Shown here piece after piece: positions 8,104 through 16,175 of a stretch of DNA of 64,000 bases. Below the pieces are notes generated by a model, which was not told where the DNA came from, did not search any database, and worked only from the letters and a program-made list of their open reading frames with translations. This DNA comes from Erysipelotrichaceae bacterium (GTDB taxonomy: Bacteria; Bacillota_I; Bacilli_A; Erysipelotrichales; Erysipelotrichaceae), in assembly GCA_022772735.1 (NCBI GenBank), contig JALEZD010000003.1, forward strand, positions 20,893 to 84,892. The letters are read 5' to 3'. A program made the translations under genes and the position numbers. Numbering within the stretch: position 1 is the first letter of the stretch; each line of letters begins with the position of its first letter.

Positions 8104-9429
8104 ATGTTAAATGATACTATAGTTGCAATATCTACACCCTTACAAGAAGGAGCTATATCCATAATTAGATTGAGTGGAAAAGAAGCGATAGATATTGTTA
8201 ATAAAATATTTGATAAGGATTTAAATAAAAAGCAGTCTCATACTATTACCTATGGGATGATTAAAGATTTAGATGGAAATTATATTGATGAAGTTTTAGT
8301 CAGTGTTTTTAAATCACCTAAAAGTTATACTACTGAAGATGTTGTAGAGATAAACTGTCATGGGGGAGTTTTTATAACAAGAACAATATTGAGTTTATGT
8401 GTTTCTTGTGGTGCTAGAATTGCAAGAAGAGGGGAATTTACAGAAAGAGCTTATTTAAATGGCAGAATAGATTTAAGTCAAGCTGAAAGTATAAATGATA
8501 TTATTAGTGCAAAAAATAAGACGGATGCAAAAAGTGCAATTTATTCTTTAAAAGGAAGTGTAAGAGAACTAATTGAGCCACTTATTGATAGTTTAGTTCA
8601 AATTATTTCACATATTGAGGTTAATATTGATTATCCAGAATATGAAGATATTGAAATGTTAAGTAATAATACTATTATCCCCTTAACAAAAAATTGGATT
8701 AAACAAATTGATGAAATAATTATTAAATCTCAAAATTCATTAAGTATTAAAGATGGTATTAATACAGTAATTCTTGGGAAACCAAATGTTGGAAAGAGTA
8801 GTTTATTAAATGCACTTTTAGAAGAGGATAAAGCAATAGTTACAGATATTGCAGGTACAACAAGAGATCTTGTTGAGGGTAGAATTAGATTAAATAATAT
8901 TACATTAAATTTAATTGATACGGCTGGTATTAGAGAAACAGAAGATAAGGTAGAACAAATTGGAATAACAAAAAGTTTGGATGCTTTAAAAAATGCAGAA
9001 TTAGTTATTGTTGTATTAGACGCAAGTAAAGATAAAGATGAAGAAGATGAAAAACTTTTAGAAATTACTAAAGATTATGAAAGAATAGTTGTTTATAACA
9101 AGGCTGATATTATTAAAAAAGGTGAATTGCATATTTCTGCATTAAATAAAGATGTAAATAGTTTGATATATGCAATAGAAAAAAAATATGAAACTCAAAT
9201 TCATGCGAGTAATGAAAATACATTAAATAATGAAAGGCAAATTGGGCTTGCGATTGCTGCAAGAAATTCAATGAATAGTGCTATTTCAATGCTTGAAAAT
9301 GGAGTTGAATTAGATTTAGTTACAATTGATTTACAAAATTCATATAATTCTTTAAAAGAGATTATCGGAGAAGTTTCAAGAGAAGATTTATTAGATGAAT
9401 TGTTTAGTAGATTCTGTTTAGGAAAGTGA
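8104..9429 (+). CDS. mnmE: tRNA modification GTPase MnmE
   Basis: With MnmG it installs the cmnm5/nm5 group on wobble uridines of tRNA. The N-terminal tetrahydrofolate-binding domain (ISTPLQEGAISIIRLSG) is followed by a G domain with GKPNVGKSS (about residue 226), TDIAGTTRD and DTAGIR. The conserved C terminus FCLGK ends in the catalytic-type cysteine motif. Length, 441 residues, is usual. GGTGATA lies before the ATG. The overlap with the next gene's region suggests read-through into the RDD gene. Confidence 0.97.
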   Translation: MLNDTIVAISTPLQEGAISIIRLSGKEAIDIVNKIFDKDLNKKQSHTITYGMIKDLDGNYIDEVLVSVFKSPKSYTTEDVVEINCHGGVFITRTILSLCVSCGARIARRGEFTERAYLNGRIDLSQAESINDIISAKNKTDAKSAIYSLKGSVRELIEPLIDSLVQIISHIEVNIDYPEYEDIEMLSNNTIIPLTKNWIKQIDEIIIKSQNSLSIKDGINTVILGKPNVGKSSLLNALLEEDKAIVTDIAGTTRDLVEGRIRLNNITLNLIDTAGIRETEDKVEQIGITKSLDALKNAELVIVVLDASKDKDEEDEKLLEITKDYERIVVYNKADIIKKGELHISALNKDVNSLIYAIEKKYETQIHASNENTLNNERQIGLAIAARNSMNSAISMLENGVELDLVTIDLQNSYNSLKEIIGEVSREDLLDELFSRFCLGK

Positions 9430-9437
9430 GGATTTTT

Positions 9438-9860
9438 ATGGAATTATTAATTAAAAGAGTTCTAGCGACATTAATCGACACATTTATTATTTCTATACCA
9501 AGTATGATTATTAATACTATTTTAGGGTTAATTGGTTTTTTTGTAAGCATCATTCCATTTATGTGGGGCATTGGCAGATGGATAAGTAATTTAGGTGTGT
9601 TTTTTATTCTTTTTGTTTTATATAATGCACTTATGGAGTATTTGTATGGTGGAACAATCGGTAAAAAATTATTAAAAATAAAAGTTATTAGTGAAGATGA
9701 AACATTATTTAGCATATTTTGTAGATCATTTTTAAAAACAGTTTCAATATCAAGTTTTTATAGTTTTTTTGCAGTATGTTCAATTATGTTAATGGTGTTT
9801 TCTGATCCAAAAACTTCAATACATGATAAACTCATGAATACTTACGTTGATGTTAAGTAG
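9438..9860 (+). CDS. RDD-family membrane protein
   Basis: About 140 residues with three to four hydrophobic segments and the RDD family pattern: R and D residues in the first helix (KRVLATLIDTF), a GGTIGKKLLKIKV motif after the second, and a D in the last segment (IHDKLMNTYV). The function of this family is mostly unknown. The ATG at 9438 follows TGAGGA. The earlier GTG at 9426 overlaps the mnmE stop and lacks a ribosome site. It lies between mnmE and tatD and is probably co-transcribed with both. Confidence 0.85.
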   Translation: MELLIKRVLATLIDTFIISIPSMIINTILGLIGFFVSIIPFMWGIGRWISNLGVFFILFVLYNALMEYLYGGTIGKKLLKIKVISEDETLFSIFCRSFLKTVSISSFYSFFAVCSIMLMVFSDPKTSIHDKLMNTYVDVK

Positions 9861-9868
9861 GTGATACT

Positions 9869-10642
9869 TTGGATAAAATTGGATGGATTGATAGTCATTG
9901 TCATATATGTTCTAAAGAATTTGATGGTGATATTAATGAAGTAATAAAAAAAGCAACAGATGAAAATGTAGTGAGAATGATGATTATTTGTTGTGATATG
10001 GATGAGGTTGAAAAGGCAATAGAGCTCAAAAAACAAAATGATATTTTTGATATTGCTTGTGGAATTCATCCAGAAGATGAAAAAACACTAAATAAAGAAA
10101 CTTGGGAAAAATTTTTAGAATATTCAAAAAGTGAGTATATAAGTGCGATAGGTGAAATTGGATTAGATTATTATTGGAATAATGATAATAAGGATGACCA
10201 AAAAGATTTATTTATCAAACAAATAAATATAGCTAAAAAGTTAAATAAACCTATTATTGTACACTCACGAGATGCAATGCAAGATACTTTTGATATTTTA
10301 AAATCGAATATAGTTGATGGAGTTTTACATAGCTATTCTGGTAGTGAAGAAATGGCAATGGAATTTGTTAAATTAGGATATTATATTTCTCTTGGAGGAC
10401 CAGTGACTTTTAAAAATGCAATAAAACCAAAGGAAGTTGCAAAAGTTGTACCAATAGATAAACTACTTATTGAAACTGATAGCCCATATTTAACTCCAAC
10501 CCCTTTTAGAGGTAAAAGAAATGAGCCTTCATATGTTAAATATACTGGTGAATATATTTGTGAATTAAGAAATATTAACCAAGAAATATTTAAGAAACAA
10601 TTGTGTCTTAACTATGATAAACTCTTTAAAAATACCAAATAG
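9869..10642 (+). CDS. tatD: TatD-family metal-dependent DNase
   Basis: A TIM-barrel hydrolase of the amidohydrolase superfamily. The metal ligands are visible: DSHCH near the N terminus, GEIGLDYY (Glu, about residue 92), HSRDA, HSYSG and ETDSPYLTP. TatD proteins act as 3'-5' exonucleases on DNA/RNA. The start is a TTG preceded by AGGTGAT, giving MDKIGWIDSHCH. At 257 residues it is typical. In Firmicutes tatD usually precedes rnmV and rsmA, as here. Confidence 0.95.
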   Translation: MDKIGWIDSHCHICSKEFDGDINEVIKKATDENVVRMMIICCDMDEVEKAIELKKQNDIFDIACGIHPEDEKTLNKETWEKFLEYSKSEYISAIGEIGLDYYWNNDNKDDQKDLFIKQINIAKKLNKPIIVHSRDAMQDTFDILKSNIVDGVLHSYSGSEEMAMEFVKLGYYISLGGPVTFKNAIKPKEVAKVVPIDKLLIETDSPYLTPTPFRGKRNEPSYVKYTGEYICELRNINQEIFKKQLCLNYDKLFKNTK

Positions 10643-10648
10643 TCCCTA

Positions 10649-10697
10649 GGGAAATATTTCAAAATTTTCTTGGGTTAAGTTATTTTGGGAAATATTT
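10649..10697 (+). repeat. tandem 11-bp direct repeat upstream of the small RNA promoter
   Basis: GGGAAATATTT occurs at 10649-10659 and again at 10687-10697. The first copy overlaps a palindrome, TCCCTAGGGA (10643-10652). Both copies lie just upstream of the promoter of the RNA at 10743, so they could be regulator sites. No protein can be assigned. Confidence 0.4.
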
Positions 10698-10728
10698 ATA
10701 AAAAATGGACTTTATTTAAAAAAAAAGA

Positions 10729-10737
10729 TGTTATAAT
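10729..10737 (+). promoter_or_regulatory. extended -10 promoter of the small RNA
   Basis: TGTTATAAT is a perfect extended -10 element (TG, one base, TATAAT). Transcription is expected to begin at about 10743. No strong -35 box is seen, which is common for extended -10 promoters. Confidence 0.6.
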
Positions 10738-10742
10738 AAACA

Positions 10743-10835
10743 AGCGAACACAAGTTCGTATAGAGAACGCAATAACATTCCCCGTAGCGTCTTCTCTATT
10801 AGGCAATACGCACATTCCCCGCGTATTGTTTTTTT
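10743..10835 (+). ncRNA. candidate small RNA with two identical C-rich loops
   Basis: The region between tatD and rnmV has a promoter, three hairpins and an intrinsic terminator. Hairpin 1 is CGAAC/GTTCG with loop ACAA (10745-10758). Hairpin 2 pairs TAGAGA...CGC (10761-10770) with GCG...TCTCTA (10787-10798) and exposes a loop containing ACATTCCCC at 10775-10783. Hairpin 3 is a perfect 8-bp stem CAATACGC/GCGTATTG with the whole loop ACATTCCCC at 10812-10820, followed by seven T: a terminator. C-rich UCCCC loops are the business end of Gram-positive small RNAs such as RsaE/RoxS, which block Shine-Dalgarno sequences. I do not recognise it as a member of a named family. Its best complement in the window is the ribosome site of the surface-protein gene at 31863. 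Confidence 0.6.
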
Positions 10836-10861
10836 ATTTATCTTAGTAATATAATTGATAT

Positions 10862-11404
10862 ATGAAAATAAAAGAAGTGATTGTTGTTGAAGGGAAAAAT
10901 GATACCCTTAATTTAAAAAGATATTTTGATTGTGATACCATTGAAACTCATGGAACTTGTTTAAGTGATTTTACTATAAAATTAATTAAAAAGATAAATG
11001 AAAAAAGAGGTGTAATTATTTTAAGTGATCCTGATAGTCCGGGTGATTATATTAGGACAATGTTAAATAAAAAAATTCCTAATTTAAAACATGCCTTTTT
11101 GAATAAAGAAGATGCAAGAAGTGAAAAAAAAGTTGGAGTGGAACATGCAGGATATGAAGCTTTAAAAAAGGCTTTAGATAATGTCATATCTTATGGTGAT
11201 TGTGTTGGAAACATAGGAATTAATGATATGGTAAGGTTTGGTTTAACAGGCAGCGAAAATAGTAAAGATAAACGATATGAATTAGCTAAATTTTTTAATT
11301 TAGGAAAGGCAAATACAAAAACTCTTATCAAAAGAATGAATATGATGGGACTTAATGTTAGTGATATTGAAGAGGTAATTTTAAATGATAGCAAGCATAA
11401 GTAA
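10862..11404 (+). CDS. rnmV: ribonuclease M5
   Basis: Matures 5S rRNA precursors. The Toprim domain is clear: IKEVIVVEGKND at the N terminus with the catalytic Glu, and the DPDSPGD acidic motif near residue 56. Length is 180 residues, normal for the family. It overlaps rsmA by 20 bases and is in the conserved tatD-rnmV-rsmA order. The ribosome site is weak, with no clear GGAG before the ATG. It may have its own promoter within the T-rich stretch after the small RNA terminator. Confidence 0.94.
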   Translation: MKIKEVIVVEGKNDTLNLKRYFDCDTIETHGTCLSDFTIKLIKKINEKRGVIILSDPDSPGDYIRTMLNKKIPNLKHAFLNKEDARSEKKVGVEHAGYEALKKALDNVISYGDCVGNIGINDMVRFGLTGSENSKDKRYELAKFFNLGKANTKTLIKRMNMMGLNVSDIEEVILNDSKHK

Positions 11405-12230
11405 AACAAATGAAATATTAAATAAATACAACTTGCGAGCAAAAAAAGGTTTTGGTCAAAATTTTATTATTGAAAGTGGAGTTGTTGCGAAGATTGCATC
11501 ATCATCATTTTCTGATGAAGCAGTTATAGAAATTGGACCAGGTATTGGTGCACTTACAGAACAATTAGCACTTATTTCTAAAAAAGTTATATCGTTTGAA
11601 ATTGATGAAAACTTAATTCCTGTTTTAGATGAAGTATTAAAAGAATACAAAAATGTTGAGATTGTTAATAAAGATTTTTTAGAGATTAATTTGAAAGAAG
11701 TAGTTGATAAGCTTTTGCTTGAATATAAAAAGGTTTCTATTTGTGCAAATTTACCATATTACATTACAACTCCTATACTGTTTAAAATATTTGAGAGTAA
11801 TGCAAGTGTCGATTATATAACTGTTATGGTTCAAAAAGAGGTTGCGGATAGATTTAAGGCAAAATGTAATAGTTCAGATTACAATGCATTAAGTGTCATA
11901 ACTCAATATTTATATGATGTTTCTTTGGTTATGGTTGTTAGTGCAAGTGTGTTTAATCCAAAACCTAATGTTGATTCTGCAGTTATACAATTTAAAAGAA
12001 AAAATGTTGATGAAAATTTTGATAGAGAAAAGTTTTTTAAATTTGTAAAGATGTGTTTTAAACAAAGAAGAAAAACTTTATATAACAATTTGAAAGACTC
12101 GATTAGTAAGGAAATTATTAATAAGGTTTTATTAGAAAATGGTTTGAAAGAAAGTGTTAGAGCACAAGAAATTAGTTTGAATACATTTATAAAATTATTT
12201 GAAAACTTTAAAGGATATGAGGTGTTTTAA
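11385..12230 (+). CDS. rsmA: 16S rRNA dimethyladenosine transferase RsmA (KsgA)
   Basis: Dimethylates A1518/A1519 of 16S rRNA, a late step of 30S assembly. The N terminus has AKKGFGQNFI, the SAM-binding motif EIGPGIGALT (about residue 47) and the catalytic NLPYYITTPI (about residue 121). The C-terminal helical domain ends with QRRKTLYNNL and typical residues. Length is 281 residues. It overlaps rnmV and shares one base with the ispE start (TAATG), so the three genes are coupled. Confidence 0.96.
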   Translation: MIASISKTNEILNKYNLRAKKGFGQNFIIESGVVAKIASSSFSDEAVIEIGPGIGALTEQLALISKKVISFEIDENLIPVLDEVLKEYKNVEIVNKDFLEINLKEVVDKLLLEYKKVSICANLPYYITTPILFKIFESNASVDYITVMVQKEVADRFKAKCNSSDYNALSVITQYLYDVSLVMVVSASVFNPKPNVDSAVIQFKRKNVDENFDREKFFKFVKMCFKQRRKTLYNNLKDSISKEIINKVLLENGLKESVRAQEISLNTFIKLFENFKGYEVF

Positions 12231-13066
12231 TGAGAGATAAAGCATATGCAAAAATTAACCTTAGTTTAGATGTTATATGTAGAAGAGATGATGGTTATCA
12301 TGAATTATCTATGGTTATGACTCCAATAAATTTTTACGATATAGTTGAAATTGAAATAAGTGATACCATGAGTATCACTCAAAGTGTTGGGTTTATTCCA
12401 CTTGATGAGAGTAATACAGCATTAAAAGCGATAAAGATAATGAGAGAAGAATTTGGATTTAAGGAAAACTTTAAAATAAATATAATTAAACATATTCCTA
12501 CACAAGCAGGTTTGGCTGGTGGAAGTGCTGATGCAGCAGCAACAATAAGAATTGTTAAGAAACTTTTAAATATACAAGCTAGTGAAGAAAAAATGATTGA
12601 GATTGCCAAAAAGGTTGGTGCAGATGTTCCTTTTTGTTATAAAAATGTTTCTGCGATTGTTGAAGGAATTGGTGAAAAGATAAAACCATTTAAAGTGAAA
12701 GAAAAGTATAAAATTTTGTTAGTAAAACCAAAAAAAGGAGTTTCAACTAAACTTGCATTTTCTAGTTTGGATTTTAATAGTATAGTTCATCCTAATACAG
12801 AACTAATGAAAATTGCTTTAGAAAATGGTGATTATAAAAGTGTGATACAAAATTTAGGTAATTCATTAGAACAACCATCTTTTAAACTTGTACCATCAAT
12901 AAAACTAATAAAAGAAAAGCTGTTAGAATTTGGGTTTGATGGAGCTCTTATGTCGGGTTCGGGTTCTACTGTATTTGGAATAAGTAAAGATGATGAAATT
13001 ATTAGTTTGGCTAACAATCACTTTAGAAAACTTGGTTATTTTGTTAGAATCACAACAATATTGTGA
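12230..13066 (+). CDS. ispE: 4-diphosphocytidyl-2-C-methyl-D-erythritol kinase
   Basis: A GHMP kinase of the MEP isoprenoid pathway. It phosphorylates CDP-methylerythritol. Motifs: AYAKINLSLDV at the N terminus, the glycine-rich PTQAGLAGGSADAA ATP loop around residue 95, and MSGSGSTVFG near residue 245. Length, 278 residues, is usual. Its presence implies that the organism uses the MEP route for isoprenoids rather than relying only on mevalonate. It is the last gene of the rnmV-rsmA-ispE unit and faces the convergent lipoprotein gene across a shared terminator. Confidence 0.95.
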   Translation: MRDKAYAKINLSLDVICRRDDGYHELSMVMTPINFYDIVEIEISDTMSITQSVGFIPLDESNTALKAIKIMREEFGFKENFKINIIKHIPTQAGLAGGSADAAATIRIVKKLLNIQASEEKMIEIAKKVGADVPFCYKNVSAIVEGIGEKIKPFKVKEKYKILLVKPKKGVSTKLAFSSLDFNSIVHPNTELMKIALENGDYKSVIQNLGNSLEQPSFKLVPSIKLIKEKLLEFGFDGALMSGSGSTVFGISKDDEIISLANNHFRKLGYFVRITTIL

Positions 13067-13096
13067 GTTATAAATTGGTAATATTACATAAGTGAT

Positions 13097-13136
13097 AAAA
13101 AAACAGAGATGTTTTTTGCATTCATCTCTATTTTTA
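13097..13136. terminator. bidirectional terminator between ispE and the lipoprotein gene
   Basis: The stem AGAGATG/CATCTCT (13105-13111 with 13123-13129) has an A run before and a T run after, so it can stop transcription from both sides. Confidence 0.85.
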
Positions 13137-13141
13137 ATTGT

Positions 13142-13600
13142 TTATTTTTGTGGTTCGTAAAATACTACAGCTTTTTTAATTTTTTTAGGTTGTAAAACTG
13201 TTTTATCTGTTACTTCATCTTCGTATAATCCAATTACATCATTTTTCTTATACTCACCAAACACGGGTACAAAATATATTTCAGCTCCTAAATTAGGATC
13301 AAGCTCTACACTCTGTCCATTATGTGTAATAAAGTAACAATCTATTGTAAGTGCTTCATCATCATATGTAGCAACAAACTTATTTAGACTATTATCATTA
13401 AGTATTTCTTGAACATTAGATTCAAGAGCCTCTTTTGGAATATCTGAATCATTAGAAACAGTTTCATTAGGTGAAGCAGTTGGCTCAACAGTCATAACTG
13501 TTTCAAAAGTTGAAGTTGGTACGGTAGTAGTTTCAACTTTTTTTTGATTACTACAACCTATAACCAGTGTAGTTAGTATTAGTAATAAATATTTTTTCAA
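13142..13600 (-). CDS. small lipoprotein of unknown function
   Basis: A signal peptide with lipobox LVIGCS predicts a membrane-anchored lipoprotein. A Thr/Pro/Ser/Glu-rich linker of about 40 residues (TTTVPTSTFETVMT and on) leads to a roughly 90-residue folded part that I do not recognise. The ATG at 13609 has GAAAGG only one base away. The TTG at 13600 is at a proper distance and gives the typical MKKYLLLILTTL start, so it is preferred. It lies 43 bases downstream of another minus-strand small gene and may be co-transcribed with it. Confidence 0.75.
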   Translation of the reverse strand: MKKYLLLILTTLVIGCSNQKKVETTTVPTSTFETVMTVEPTASPNETVSNDSDIPKEALESNVQEILNDNSLNKFVATYDDEALTIDCYFITHNGQSVELDPNLGAEIYFVPVFGEYKKNDVIGLYEDEVTDKTVLQPKKIKKAVVFYEPQK

Positions 13601-13642
13601 ACTAATCATTCCTTTCTACAATCACTTATATACTACACAATT

Positions 13643-13900
13643 CTAAATTTTCTTGTTTTTATATATGTATATAAACTTATCAATTATTTTTAGTATGATT
13701 AGCCAAAAAATAAATAATAAATATTTTCGACTCATTATTGAATAAATTAATAATAGTAGTAATATTCCTGCCAGTATAAACTTAAATTTATATTTGTTTA
13801 GCTCTAAAAATATTTCATTTTTGCCGATGTGTTTTTTTAAGAAGAAATCAGTAATAACTAATATTATTACTACTAATAAATTTATATTGTTTATTTTCAT
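13643..13900 (-). CDS. small membrane protein of unknown function
   Basis: About 85 residues with two or three hydrophobic segments (INLLVVIILVITDFF, FILAGILLLLLIYSI, LLFIFWLIILKIID) and a basic C terminus. The ATG at 13900 has GGAG nine bases upstream. The longer frame from 13987 adds 29 residues that do not look conserved and has no ribosome site. No family is recognised. It sits upstream of the lipoprotein gene on the same strand. Confidence 0.6.
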   Translation of the reverse strand: MKINNINLLVVIILVITDFFLKKHIGKNEIFLELNKYKFKFILAGILLLLLIYSIMSRKYLLFIFWLIILKIIDKFIYIYKNKKI

Positions 13901-13987
13901 ATCGATACACTCCAATTTCTCTATAATTTTGATAACTAACTGACAATAAAAGTAAACTTTATTTAATTTTGATTTAAATTTAAACAT

Positions 13988-14301
13988 TGTATAAAAAAGA
14001 ACTAAATTAGAAATATTTATTAAAAAGTACTAATAAAGTGTCCTTTGTACAACTATATTTGAACATTCTAGATTTTATTATTTGATTTAATATAAATTAA
14101 TCTGTTTTTAAAACATTGTAGATTGTAATAACTCATAACCATCATCTTATATCATATAAGATTATTACAAACAACATTGCTAGTTCTAATTTAATTATAA
14201 GCAATAAATAAATAAAAACAAATGCTAGAAGGTAATTTTTATGGTTGTAAAGTTTTTATTGTAAACCACAAAAAAGTACAAAGTTTATGTGTTTAAATGG
14301 A
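13988..14301. other. AT-rich intergenic stretch with nested inverted repeats
   Basis: No gene is seen between the divergent small membrane protein and the surface-protein gene. It holds a nested inverted repeat. The outer arms TTGTAATAA (14123-14131) and TTATTACAA (14162-14170) are perfect. Inside lies a perfect 15-base hairpin, CTTATAT-C-ATATAAG (14146-14160). No T run follows, so it is not a terminator. It may be a regulatory site or a structured leader. Confidence 0.45.
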
Positions 14302-14330
14302 TTGTAAAAACAGGTGAATAACTTAATAAA
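14302..14330 (+). promoter_or_regulatory. promoter of the SpaA-type surface-protein gene
   Basis: TTGTAA (14302-14307), a 17-base spacer and AATAAA (14325-14330). The same GGATTGTAAAAA block and spacing occurs before the surface gene at 23662, which suggests a shared promoter type. Confidence 0.45.
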
Positions 14331-14413
14331 ATTAAAAAAATCGTTGATAAATTTTTTACAAAGGAATAAACTTAATGTGTATTAAATACATTATACGTGG
14401 GGAGAGGTATATC

Positions 14414-16123
14414 ATGAAGAGATTACTTAATAGATTTTTTTGCTTTGTTTTAGTATTGTTTTTAATATCAACAAGCTTTTTTTATGCAAATGCAGAAAGT
14501 ATGGATAATTTAAATTGTGCAATATACAACAACATAAATGAAAAAGTTAGAGTTGATAAACTTGAACAGGTAATATTTGGATATGACTTTGCGACAGGCA
14601 ACATGGGTATTTTAAATACAAATAGGTTGAATGAGAGTTCATATATTAAAGAAAATGTTATTGCAAATATAACAAATGATGGAACGATTAAAGAAGGAGA
14701 TTATTTTACATACGAGTTGGACAAAGCTAGTAGACTTGGGGGGTTTTTAATTCCGGAAGCTATAAAAGTTGATGATATATATGTAGTTAATCCACAAGGA
14801 GTTTCAGAAGTTTTTGCGTATGCATTTTATGATGCTTCTAAAAATATAATTACCTATGTATTGAGCGATTTTATTGAAAAAGTTAACAGTGTTGATTTCG
14901 ATTTGGAACAAGGATGGATAATAAAATCGGATATAGTAAAATATAATGGTGCATACACATTTAAAGATAAATTTGCGAATAAAGAAATTAGTTATACTTA
15001 TGAAATAGATTATGGCGCAAACTATGATGAAAGAATGCAAGGAAATACATTCAGTTTGGTCTCTAGATTTTTGAATATTAATCCTAATGATAAAACTTAT
15101 GAACAAATTGGGATATTAAATCCAAGAGGTCAAGCATTTTCTGATGGATTTGCTGTTGAATATATAAGTGGTGTTGAAAATGGTGAATATGTTACACCAC
15201 TAAATGATCAAAGTATATTTAAAATTTTTGAAGTTCCTGATGATTATCAAATTCCAGATACATTTAATATAGAATTTGACAAATTAAATGATGTGACAGA
15301 CACATTCGCAAAACTGGATGGTTTACAAGGTTTTACAAAATATGAAATGCCTATGGAATCAACATCTAAAAGATATATATTTTATTTAAAAAATAATTAT
15401 CTATCTAGAAAAGAACAAAATGCAGATGGTGTAATGGTTGAAACACAAAGAACAATAAGCAGTGGATTTAATGTTGTTATTACAAATTCTGCGAATACTA
15501 ACCATACAGTATCTAACAAGATAATGGAAGATACGTTCTCTAGTTTAGCAGGTGGTGCTGATGCAAGAAAATCATATTGTCAAAGAGATAGAAAATTATC
15601 AATTGAAAAAAGTGATTTAGTTGATGCGAATAAAAAACTTGAAGGTGCAAAGTTTGAAATTAGAAAAGATGGAAATGTTTTAGAAACAATCACAACAGAC
15701 TCTAATGGAGTTGCATATAGCAGTAAATTGCCATTAGGAACATATATTATTAAAGAAGTTGAAGCTCCTTCAGGCTATGAAATATTAAATGAAGAAACAT
15801 CTATAGAATTAGTAAGTACGGACGAATCAATTAAAATTTTAAATATCACAAATAAAAAAATACCTGAGGTAATTAAACCAACACCTTTACCAACACCAAC
15901 GCCTAAAGTAACACCAAGCCCAACGCCAGAAATTAAAAAAACATGTGAAGATGAAGGTAAAGTTTGGGATGATTCAAAACAAATGTGTGTAGTAAAAACC
16001 AATAAAATAAAAAATATGTCTTATAAAGTTCCTAATACAAGTGTTAGTCTAAATATTACAGGATATGCACTTATGTGCTTTAGCGCAACATTTATTTTGT
16101 TGAAAAAAGTATTTAAAATATAA
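14414..16123 (+). CDS. surface adhesin-like protein with SpaA/prealbumin-type domain and VPNT anchor
   Basis: Residues 1-27 are a signal peptide ending ANA-ES. The N-terminal 370 residues look like Ig-fold adhesin domains (for example IKEGDYFTYELDKA, typical of Big_8/SdrG-like folds). Residues of about 395-475 form a SpaA/Cna-B prealbumin-like domain (KLEGAKFEIRKDGNVLETI and on through LPLGTYIIKEVEAPSGYE), a fold that often makes an intramolecular isopeptide bond. A Pro/Thr-rich wall spacer follows. Then come the family's Cys motif (CEDEGKVWDDSKQMC), VPNTS, a hydrophobic segment and the basic end KKVFKI. The ATG at 14414 follows GGGGAGAGG. It is the only family member here with a SpaA-like domain and no SHIRT-like domain. 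Confidence 0.85.
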   Translation: MKRLLNRFFCFVLVLFLISTSFFYANAESMDNLNCAIYNNINEKVRVDKLEQVIFGYDFATGNMGILNTNRLNESSYIKENVIANITNDGTIKEGDYFTYELDKASRLGGFLIPEAIKVDDIYVVNPQGVSEVFAYAFYDASKNIITYVLSDFIEKVNSVDFDLEQGWIIKSDIVKYNGAYTFKDKFANKEISYTYEIDYGANYDERMQGNTFSLVSRFLNINPNDKTYEQIGILNPRGQAFSDGFAVEYISGVENGEYVTPLNDQSIFKIFEVPDDYQIPDTFNIEFDKLNDVTDTFAKLDGLQGFTKYEMPMESTSKRYIFYLKNNYLSRKEQNADGVMVETQRTISSGFNVVITNSANTNHTVSNKIMEDTFSSLAGGADARKSYCQRDRKLSIEKSDLVDANKKLEGAKFEIRKDGNVLETITTDSNGVAYSSKLPLGTYIIKEVEAPSGYEILNEETSIELVSTDESIKILNITNKKIPEVIKPTPLPTPTPKVTPSPTPEIKKTCEDEGKVWDDSKQMCVVKTNKIKNMSYKVPNTSVSLNITGYALMCFSATFILLKKVFKI

Positions 16124-16131
16124 AAATAAAA

Positions 16132-16163
16132 ATTAACTTCTATTATAAGAGGTTAATTTTTTT
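16132..16163. terminator. bidirectional terminator between convergent genes
   Basis: The stem ATTAACTTC/GAGGTTAAT with an 8-base loop is flanked by A-rich and T-rich runs. It serves the surface-protein gene and the convergent deacetylase gene. Confidence 0.8.
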
Positions 16164-16175
16164 AATTTCTATAGT

